Below, in pieces: positions 7,401-12,032 of a DNA stretch of 12,032 bases. Both the position numbers and the translations under genes were made by a program. Numbering within the stretch: position 1 is the first letter of the stretch; each line of letters starts with the position of its first letter. Source of the stretch: Planctomycetaceae bacterium. Its GTDB lineage: Bacteria > Planctomycetota > Planctomycetia > Pirellulales > Pirellulaceae. The notes below the pieces were generated by a model. It was not told the DNA's origin, searched no databases, and worked only from the letters and a program-made list of their open reading frames with translations. The stretch is from assembly GCA_002685655.1 (NCBI GenBank), contig NYXM01000008.1, positions 21,249 through 33,280 on the forward strand, given 5' to 3'.

Positions 7401-7644
7401 ACGGCCTAGTACCGCCAAAGGAATCACCTTCGTCACGCTCGAAGACGAAACCGGGACAGCAAACCTCGTGGTAAGACAGAAGATTTGGGATCGCTTCGAC
7501 CAGATTGCCCGACGAGCCAGTGCGATGATCGCTCACGGCAAACTGGAACGAAAGAATGAAGTCATCCATGTCGTGGTCGTGCGGTTGGAAGATATGTCCG
7601 ACCGACTGGCATCGATCGGACACCGGTCACGCGATTTTCGCTAG
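4444..7644 (+). CDS. dnaE2: DnaE2, error-prone DNA polymerase III alpha-type subunit
   Basis: This 1,066-residue C-family polymerase has the usual length and layout of DnaE2. It begins with a short variable tail, then a PHP domain from about residue 29 (YAELHCRTNFTFLEGAS). The fingers/palm motif GRGSAANS (363-370) follows, then the acidic catalytic cluster PDIDVDF (402-408) and the third acidic residue in LKVDCLCLG (Asp 554). A helix-hairpin-helix region lies near VQGLRHTAAQTL, and an OB fold from about 973 contains GLVLMRQRPSTAKG and LEDETGTANLVV. It ends in SRDFR, close to the usual DnaE2 ending. It copies past lesions with low fidelity, recruited by ImuB. PHP metal positions are degraded (HCR for HxH, ITDRNS for ITDHG), arguing against PHP nuclease activity. 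AGGAAG at 4431-4436, overlapping the imuB stop, serves as ribosome binding site. Expression should follow the operator before imuA. Confidence 0.95.
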   Translation: MPEAPDLPKRRPQQARPQQARTRHGVLPYAELHCRTNFTFLEGASHSDELVTRAVELGYTALAITDRNSLAGIVRAYAAAKESGLKLLYGAEITPTDGPPVVLLATDRAAYGRLSRLLTLGRRRTTKGACELNVADIAEHHQGLLAMVVPAHQNDPYRQPAERASAVHTYRDIFGDCCYLLGELHYGTADRRRLDDLLQLSNTTDVPLVAAGDVHYHIPARMPLQHVLTAIRHGTTVAELGQRLLPNAERHLRTLAEVQAVFARIPQAIRRTLEVADRCTFSLDELRYEYPRELSPPGETPLEYLRRLAWQGARQRYGQIPDKVVAQLDHELQLIHDLRYEAFFLTVYDLVCFARSRDILCQGRGSAANSTVCYCLGVTAVDPMESNLLFERFVSRERDEAPDIDVDFEHQRREEVLQYIYQKYGRHRAGIAATVITYRPRSAVRDVGKALGLSLDRVDALAKNTDWRSNQAVSAERCLQSGIDPGSRLGRQLSALVDQLLGFPRHLSQHVGGMVITQGPLCEMVPIENAAMPDRTVIQWDKDDLETLGILKVDCLCLGMLTAIHKCFDLLQQHTGQQITIASIPHDDPAVYDMMGQADTIGVFQIESRAQMSMLPRLRPRRFYDLVIEVAIVRPGPIQGNMVHPYLRRRCGEEEATYPNDDIRKVLERTLGVPLFQEQAMQLAVVAAGFTPGEADQLRRAMGAWRRPGLIDNFRKKLIEGMLARGHSQDFADRLFEQIRGFGEYGFPESHAASFAILSYVSAWLKHHHPAAFTVALLNSQPMGFYAPAQLIRDVQNHGVEILPIDVNHSDWDCTLEPTPTDNSVSPRLDLRLGMRLVQGLRHTAAQTLVRARQVGRFRSMAELTTRSGLGQTTMQRLAAADAFASLDLDRRSALWQALDQTQKPQDQPLLASLTSEDSPTPRLPRLTEQEEVFADYRAAGLSLRQHPLAFCREKLSSLGVVTADQLVVAPANRCISVAGLVLMRQRPSTAKGITFVTLEDETGTANLVVRQKIWDRFDQIARRASAMIAHGKLERKNEVIHVVVVRLEDMSDRLASIGHRSRDFR
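4474..4503 (+). repeat. 15-bp direct duplication at the dnaE2 N-terminus
   Basis: CGCCCCCAACAAGCT and CGGCCCCAGCAAGCC lie side by side and both encode RPQQA. They sit in the variable basic tail before the PHP domain. The copies differ at synonymous positions, so the duplication is not very recent. Confidence 0.7.
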
Positions 7645-7658
7645 ACCGGATGATTCAT

Positions 7659-8660
7659 TCATTCGTCATTGGATATTTCGTCATTCGTCATTTGCAAGCG
7701 GCGGACAGAAGCACGCACCGACCAATCGATCGCCAGGACCACGACGATCGCCAAGAGGGCCGCCAACACGACCGCGATGAACTCTCCGTCAAACGCTTCT
7801 GGCCACACCAACTGAAACCGTTTGTACTTGAATTTCTCGACATCTTCCGTCAGGTCCAATTGAAACGGCCACAGTTTCCGCAGCGCCCCAATCATGAACC
7901 CGCACAGGATCGACATCGTCAATGCATGATGCCGTGCCAGCAACCACTTCAGCACCTTGCTGAAGGAAAGTAATCCGACGGCGCATCCGCTGCCAAAGAC
8001 GAGCAGCATCAAGACGCTGCTCAGGCATTCTTTGCCGTGCAGCAGGTTGTGGGGAATTTCCGTGAGATGCGCGTAGACGCCGAGCACGAGCAGCATCAGC
8101 GCGCCGCTAACACCCGGCAAGATCATTGCACAGATCGCAATGCTGCCGCAGACAAACAACCACGCCAAGTTCGGCGGTGCCGAATCGGCGGTGGGCGTCA
8201 ACGATGAAGCCCACCAAGCGATCGCCACGCCAGCCAATCCCGCTACCAGGCAAGATGGCTTCTGGCCGGCCGCCGCTCGGATCGTCAGTGCCACCAACAG
8301 AGATGAAGCCAAAATCATCCCGGAAAAAGCTGCGAATGTAATGGATCGCGTGAATGAATCCGCCAACAGCCGGTTAATCAACAGGCTCATCACGACGACG
8401 CCACAGCCAAGCCCAACCGCCAGGAAAACCAGAAACCGCAAGTCGATATGCCTCGCCGCCGCCTGCCACTGGCACCGCTTCACGTATCGTACAAACGTGC
8501 GATCAAATCGGCTGATTGCCGTGACCAGTCGCTCGTAAATCCCCAGGATCAAAGCCAGCGTGCCACCAGAGACTCCAGGGACGACATCGGCGCACCCCAT
8601 ACTGAGTCCACAGAGAATCGTAATACCGTCGGCCCGCCAGCTGTTGGGGCGATCATTCAT
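7659..8660 (-). CDS. DUF368 membrane protein, probable polyprenyl-phosphate translocase (PopT family)
   Basis: The 333-residue polytopic membrane protein carries the DUF368 signature twice: MGCADVVPGVSGGT (residues 21-34) and MILPGVSGALM (179-189). Each is followed by LxLGxY, the mark of an inverted internal repeat. Eight or more hydrophobic segments are visible. DUF368 proteins (PopT) are reported to move undecaprenyl phosphate across the cytoplasmic membrane, recycling the carrier used for peptidoglycan and other surface glycans. The start at 8660 begins MNDRPNSWRADG. No strong ribosome binding site precedes it, although TATAAG lies just upstream, so the start is fairly but not fully secure. 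The last ten residues (MTNDEISNDE) come from the short repeat at 7662-7692 and are probably not part of the conserved fold. The gene converges on dnaE2 with a 14-bp gap and diverges from purA, so it is probably transcribed alone in this window. Confidence 0.88.
   Translation of the reverse strand: MNDRPNSWRADGITILCGLSMGCADVVPGVSGGTLALILGIYERLVTAISRFDRTFVRYVKRCQWQAAARHIDLRFLVFLAVGLGCGVVVMSLLINRLLADSFTRSITFAAFSGMILASSLLVALTIRAAAGQKPSCLVAGLAGVAIAWWASSLTPTADSAPPNLAWLFVCGSIAICAMILPGVSGALMLLVLGVYAHLTEIPHNLLHGKECLSSVLMLLVFGSGCAVGLLSFSKVLKWLLARHHALTMSILCGFMIGALRKLWPFQLDLTEDVEKFKYKRFQLVWPEAFDGEFIAVVLAALLAIVVVLAIDWSVRASVRRLQMTNDEISNDE
7662..7692. repeat. Short tandem repeat at the dnaE2/DUF368 gene junction
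   Basis: TTCGTCATT (AATGACGAA on the minus strand) occurs at 7662-7670, 7677-7685 and 7684-7692, the last two overlapping by two bases. The array lies directly past the dnaE2 stop and inside the 3' end of the minus-strand DUF368 gene, where it encodes the NDE-containing tail. I recall AATGACGAA-type arrays as frequent between genes in planctomycetes, but this was not checked here. Confidence 0.65.
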
Positions 8661-8792
8661 AACTTATATGCGTCGCCTTGCCGCTCGGGTCCACATGGCA
8701 GCTGATGTTCTTGCATGGCAACGAAGTGTAGATGAATGGTCAAGTGATGGCCACGCCAAGAAATCGCGGCAGTTGCCATCGAGACGCGCTTA

Positions 8793-8820
8793 TTGACCGA
8801 ACCGCCCGGCGGCCCATAAA
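8793..8820 (+). promoter_or_regulatory. Candidate promoter of the purA-uppS-cdsA block
   Basis: TTGACC (8793-8798) and CATAAA (8815-8820) are separated by 16 bases and match the sigma70 consensus at 5 and 4 of 6 positions. They lie about 45 bases before the purA start, in the 205-bp divergent gap shared with the DUF368 gene. Confidence 0.4.
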
Positions 8821-8851
8821 CTGATACGTTTGGCTTGACCCAATCATGGGC

Positions 8852-8857
8852 GGAGGA
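8852..8857 (+). promoter_or_regulatory. Ribosome binding site deciding the purA GTG start
   Basis: GGAGGA lies 8 bases before the GTG at 8866. It supports this non-ATG codon, which begins the conserved N-terminus. Confidence 0.75.
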
Positions 8858-8865
8858 AGCGAGAC

Positions 8866-10161
8866 GTGGCGGGAACTTGTGTAATTGGACTGCAATGGGG
8901 AGACGAAGCCAAAGGCAAGCTCGTCGACCTGCTGACCACTCATTTCGAAATCGTTGTCCGTTTTTTGGGTGGCGCGAACGCGGGCCATACGGTCGTGGTT
9001 GGCGACGATGTCTACAAATTACACCATATCCCCAGCGGGATTCTCAATCCCAAGGCGATCAATGTGGTCACACCCGGGGTGGTCATCAACCCTGCGACGA
9101 TTTTGAAGGAGATTGACGCGCTGACGGCGCGGAACATCAAAGTCGCCGAAAACCTACTGCTCAGCGACCGCGCTCATATCGTCTGTCCTTGGCATATCGC
9201 CGAGGATCGTCTGATGGATGGCGAGCCCGTCAGCGGTGAGAGCATCGGTACGACGCTCCGCGGCATTGGCCCCTGCTATCGAGACAAGGTCGGGCGGTCC
9301 TTCGCGATTCGGCTCGGAGATCTGTTTCGCGATGACTTTCGCCAGAAAGTCGCCAGGATTGTCGAAACCAAACGTCGACTTCTTTCTGGCCTGGCTGAGA
9401 ATACCGACTTGTCTGACGCGCTGGACACGGACGCGATCTGTGATGAATACGAAGGATATGCCAAACGGCTGAAGCAGTACGTCACTGACACCACGCCTTA
9501 CTTGCTCGATGCGATCGAAGCTGACAAACGGTTGCTGTTCGAGGGCGCTCAGGGTGCGTTGTTGGACATCGACCACGGCACATTTCCCTTCGTGACCAGC
9601 AGCAACAGTTCGGGCGTTGGCGTGGCAGCAGGATCTGGAGTACCACCACGTTGTATCGACCGTGTGATCGGCGTAGCAAAGTCCTACACGACTCGCGTGG
9701 GTGGCGGTCCCTTTCCGACCGAACAAGACAACGAACACGGTCAACGGATTCGTGATTTGGGTAATGAATACGGTACGACCACCGGAAGACCGCGGCGTTG
9801 CGGTTGGCTCGACGCGGTCGCGGTGCGATACGCGGCACGGTTGAGCGGTGTGGACGACATCGCGTTGATGATGATGGACGTGTTGAGCCAGCTGCCCGAA
9901 ATCAAAATCTGCACCTCTTACGATCTGGATGGCGAACAAATCGACCATTTCCCCAGCCACGTGGATGACTTACGTCGCGTGAAACCTGTTTACGAAACGT
10001 GGCCAGGCTGGAACACCGATGTCACGGGAGTCCGCACCTATGCGGGGCTGCCGGACGGCGCCAAGCGTTACTTGGACCGCGTCACCGAACTAGTCGGCAG
10101 GCCGGTCGATATCGTCTCGGTCGGGCCAGATCGCGAACAGACGATTTTTGTGAATGAGTAG
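8866..10161 (+). CDS. purA: Adenylosuccinate synthetase
   Basis: PurA joins IMP and aspartate with GTP to form adenylosuccinate, the first step from IMP to AMP, in the cytoplasm. The 431-residue length is normal. Motifs in order are [11 protein letters not shown] (residues 8-18, with the catalytic Asp at 13), GGANAGHTV (catalytic His at 41), [42 protein letters not shown] and [10 protein letters not shown]. Asp 13 and His 41 fall at the same numbers as in E. coli PurA. Residue 15 in the phosphate loop is Ala instead of the usual Gly. The gene starts with GTG behind GGAGGA, and the start is well supported because the conserved fold begins at residue 5. uppS follows after 40 bases and may be co-transcribed. 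Confidence 0.96.
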   Translation: MAGTCVIGLQWGDEAKGKLVDLLTTHFEIVVRFLGGANAGHTVVVGDDVYKLHHIPSGILNPKAINVVTPGVVINPATILKEIDALTARNIKVAENLLLSDRAHIVCPWHIAEDRLMDGEPVSGESIGTTLRGIGPCYRDKVGRSFAIRLGDLFRDDFRQKVARIVETKRRLLSGLAENTDLSDALDTDAICDEYEGYAKRLKQYVTDTTPYLLDAIEADKRLLFEGAQGALLDIDHGTFPFVTSSNSSGVGVAAGSGVPPRCIDRVIGVAKSYTTRVGGGPFPTEQDNEHGQRIRDLGNEYGTTTGRPRRCGWLDAVAVRYAARLSGVDDIALMMMDVLSQLPEIKICTSYDLDGEQIDHFPSHVDDLRRVKPVYETWPGWNTDVTGVRTYAGLPDGAKRYLDRVTELVGRPVDIVSVGPDREQTIFVNE

Positions 10162-10201
10162 CTGAATTTCATTGACACATCCAGTTCCCTTTCGTGTGGC
10201 C

Positions 10202-10957
10202 ATGTCTGATCGATCCGCTGCGACTGCCGCCGCCGAACTAAGTATCGACGTAGAACGTCGTCCACGGCATATCGCCGTGATCATGGACGGCAACGGTCGC
10301 TGGGCGCAACGGCAAGACCTACCACGGATCGAGGGACATCGGCAAGGTGTCGCCAGCGTGCGACGGACCGTCGAAGAATGCTCGCGTCTGGACATCGAGC
10401 AACTCACGTTGTACTGCCTGTCCAGCGAAAACTGGAAGCGGCCGCAAACCGAGCTCGACTTCCTCATGCACTTGTTGGAACAGTACATGATCGAAGAACG
10501 CACTACGATCATGGATCAGGAAATACGAGTGCGCATCATCGGGCGGCGCGACGGAATTCCAGATCGTGTTCTTCACGAGATGGATAAGACGATCGAGTTG
10601 AGTGCTGCCAACCAAGGCACGCTGCTGTGCCTGGCAATCAACTACGGCGGTCGTGCCGAGATGATCGATGCGATCAAACGCATCGCTTTCGAAGTCCAGC
10701 AACAATCGCTGCAGCCAGAAGACATTTCCGAAGATTTGCTGGCCGACTACTTGGACACTGCCGGCATGCCGGATCCCGACCTGCTCGTTCGCACTGCAGG
10801 TGAAATGCGAATCAGCAATTTTCTATTGTGGCAAATCAGTTATGCGGAAATCTGGGTGACCGACAAGTGTTGGCCCGAATTCCGAGTGAGTGATTTGCAT
10901 GATGCGATCCGCGACTACGCGGCCCGCGATCGACGCTTTGGCGGACTGGCCAGGTAA
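10202..10957 (+). CDS. uppS: Isoprenyl transferase, undecaprenyl diphosphate synthase type
   Basis: A cis-prenyltransferase of 251 residues, the usual size. It adds isopentenyl units to farnesyl diphosphate to make the C55 diphosphate, precursor of the lipid carrier for peptidoglycan. Visible motifs are HIAVIMDGNGRWA (residues 23-35, with the catalytic Asp at 29), EGHRQG, LTLYCLSSENWKRP, NYGGRAEM and RTAGEMRISNFLLWQ (197-211) followed by WPEF. Product length cannot be read reliably from the sequence. The start is uncertain. ATG at 10202 gives a normal N-terminus, but in-frame GTG at 10196 and TTG at 10172 exist, and none has a clear ribosome binding site. It lies 40 bases after purA and 11 bases before cdsA. 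A neighbouring cdsA is common for uppS and makes an operon likely. Confidence 0.94.
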   Translation: MSDRSAATAAAELSIDVERRPRHIAVIMDGNGRWAQRQDLPRIEGHRQGVASVRRTVEECSRLDIEQLTLYCLSSENWKRPQTELDFLMHLLEQYMIEERTTIMDQEIRVRIIGRRDGIPDRVLHEMDKTIELSAANQGTLLCLAINYGGRAEMIDAIKRIAFEVQQQSLQPEDISEDLLADYLDTAGMPDPDLLVRTAGEMRISNFLLWQISYAEIWVTDKCWPEFRVSDLHDAIRDYAARDRRFGGLAR

Positions 10958-10958
10958 A

Positions 10959-10963
10959 GGGGA
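10959..10963 (+). promoter_or_regulatory. Ribosome binding site deciding the cdsA GTG start
   Basis: GGGGA, just past the uppS stop, ends 5 bases before the GTG at 10969. The in-frame ATG at 10978 would lie about 14 bases away, so the GTG is preferred. Confidence 0.55.
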
Positions 10964-10968
10964 TCGAT

Positions 10969-11880
10969 GTGCTGCGTATGCGGCTGCTGTTTGCGATGTT
11001 GATCCTCATACCACTGCTTGGTTTGCTGGTCGCAGATTTCCTCTTCAATGGCGGCGTGCCGGGCGTGTGGCTCGCACCGGTCAGTCTGATGATCTCATGG
11101 GTCGCTTCGGCCGAGATCCTGGACTTGCTGCGAAACAAGAAACACGACGTTGCCAGTTGGAGCGTTTACACCGGCGTCACCTTGATCCTCGTCGGGGCCT
11201 TCGCGCCGATGGCTTGGCAACTGGTGGGTGCGGTATATCCCATCGATTGTCCGCTGGCGGGCATGGGGTTGCCGATGTCCGCCGCCACGGCGGCCTTGGC
11301 AATTGTGTTTGTCGCCGAGATGCGTCGCTACCGCCAACCCGGTGGCGTGATCGTGAACGTCGCGTTGGCCACATTCGCGATCATGTACATTGGTTTGCTG
11401 ATGAGTTTCGTTGTCAAGTTGAGGATGTTCCACGACAACGCGTGGGGGATGGCCGCGCTGGTGTCGCTGGTGTTTGTTGCGAAGTGGTCCGACGTGGGTG
11501 CCTACACCTGCGGCCGAATGTTTGGTCGGAACAAATTGGCGCCGCTGTTGAGCCCGAACAAGACGATTGAAGGCGCCGTCGGAGGCGTTGTCTTTGCCGC
11601 CGTTGCGGCTGCCGTATTCTTTTACGGCCTGGTCCCATTGATCGTCAGTGCCGACGCTCGTGTTCCAGCCTGGTGGGGTTGCCTTGTCTATGGAGTCGTG
11701 ATTGCACTTGCCGGCATCATCGGCGACCTCAGTGAATCGCTGCTCAAACGAGACATGGAACGCAAAGATTCCAGCCGTTGGCTGCCAGGGTTGGGCGGCG
11801 TGTTGGACATACTCGATTCGGTCCTGATGGCAGCTCCACCGGCGTATCTGTGCTGGGTTGCTGGACTGGTTGGGCCTTGA
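10969..11880 (+). CDS. cdsA: Phosphatidate cytidylyltransferase (CDP-diacylglycerol synthase)
   Basis: CdsA converts phosphatidic acid and CTP to CDP-diacylglycerol in the cytoplasmic membrane, the branch point of phospholipid synthesis. The 303-residue protein is polytopic, with hydrophobic segments near residues 5-23, 34-48, 66-90, 103-116, 128-149, 160-172, 205-227 and 236-252. The C-terminal catalytic half is well conserved: WSDVGAYTCGRMFG (173-186), SPNKTIEGAVGG (195-206), GDLSESLLKRDMERKDSS (252-269) and PGLGGVLDILDS (273-284), with Asp 280 and Asp 283 in place. In the family signature the usual His is Leu 275 and the usual Arg after the first Asp is Ile 281, so the enzyme deviates at two normally fixed positions. 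It starts with GTG behind GGGGA. Its place 11 bases after uppS fits the widespread uppS-cdsA order, and dxr often follows in bacteria but is not visible before the window ends. Confidence 0.92.
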   Translation: MLRMRLLFAMLILIPLLGLLVADFLFNGGVPGVWLAPVSLMISWVASAEILDLLRNKKHDVASWSVYTGVTLILVGAFAPMAWQLVGAVYPIDCPLAGMGLPMSAATAALAIVFVAEMRRYRQPGGVIVNVALATFAIMYIGLLMSFVVKLRMFHDNAWGMAALVSLVFVAKWSDVGAYTCGRMFGRNKLAPLLSPNKTIEGAVGGVVFAAVAAAVFFYGLVPLIVSADARVPAWWGCLVYGVVIALAGIIGDLSESLLKRDMERKDSSRWLPGLGGVLDILDSVLMAAPPAYLCWVAGLVGP

Positions 11881-12032
11881 GGGAGCCACTCCCGGAACTG
11901 GCCGACGCTGTATCACAAAATGGGGATCAATCCAAACCTACGACAGTCCACGATCTTACAGGCCGCCCGCGATATCTGGTCGACGACGACCATCTGCCGA
12001 TGCGGGAATTGATTTAGCGAGCCCGTGACTTG
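11881..12032. other. Unassigned 3' edge after cdsA
   Basis: The 152 bases to the window edge hold no recognisable gene. Short frames are open on both strands without family motifs. A 5-bp GGGAG/CTCCC hairpin (11881-11893) directly after the cdsA stop has no T-run. The next gene probably starts beyond 12032. Confidence 0.4.

Noticed and set aside
9154..9960. 268-codon minus-strand frame opposite purA
   Set aside because: It is the antisense shadow of highly conserved purA, with no recognisable domain or start signal.
10172..10201. TTG start ten codons upstream of the chosen uppS ATG
   Set aside because: There is no ribosome binding site and a rarer start codon, and the shorter form already has the usual family length. 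It remains possible.
11881..11893. GGGAG-CCA-CTCCC hairpin as a terminator of the purA-uppS-cdsA unit
   Set aside because: A 5-bp stem with a 3-base loop and no T-run is too weak, and uppS-cdsA units often continue into further genes.
11095..11916. 273-codon minus-strand frame opposite cdsA
   Set aside because: It is antisense to a well-conserved enzyme, rich in His, Gln and Arg as GC-biased shadows are, and without domain motifs.
11778..12017. 79-codon plus-strand frame crossing the cdsA end
   Set aside because: Over a third of it lies inside cdsA in another frame. It has no ribosome binding site or motif, and the part past cdsA is open only by chance as far as I can tell.

Overview
The window reads as ordinary chromosome of a planctomycete, most like the Pirellulales. 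The reasons are an exported PQQ-like propeller protein whose mature N-terminus carries the DWPQWRG motif common in planctomycetes, the style of its ImuA, lineage-type variants in PurA and CdsA, and an AATGACGAA-type short repeat that encodes NDE peptides at a gene end. This assignment rests on recognising families by eye, not on a database search.

Layout. Bases 1-158 hold the 5' end of an exported protein on the minus strand, cut by the window edge. Bases 159-554 hold no gene I can support. Bases 555-1865 encode a secreted PQQ-like beta-propeller protein. Bases 2011-7644 are a complete mutagenesis operon, imuA-imuB-dnaE2. It sits behind a 20-bp dyad that overlaps the likely promoter and is a good candidate for a LexA operator. 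A DUF368 membrane protein (PopT family, polyprenyl-phosphate translocase) lies on the minus strand at 7659-8660. It converges on dnaE2 with only 14 bp between the stop codons, across a short tandem repeat. Divergent from it runs a housekeeping block: purA (8866-10161), uppS (10202-10957) and cdsA (10969-11880). The last 152 bases hold nothing I can assign.

How the genes work together. ImuA, ImuB and DnaE2 form the translesion mutasome. DnaE2 is the error-prone polymerase, ImuB is a catalytically dead Y-family protein that bridges to the sliding clamp, and ImuA is a RecA-like accessory protein. UppS makes undecaprenyl diphosphate, the precursor of the lipid carrier for cell-wall sugars. PopT-type proteins return the monophosphate carrier across the membrane. 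CdsA makes CDP-diacylglycerol for phospholipids. The right half is therefore largely an envelope-lipid neighbourhood with purA in front.

The most unusual points are the operator-like dyad before imuA, small in-frame tandem duplications in all three mutasome genes, the NDE repeat that forms the tail of the DUF368 protein, and a lipid-carrier translocase gene close to the carrier synthase gene. I saw no mobile element, CRISPR array, tRNA or rRNA.
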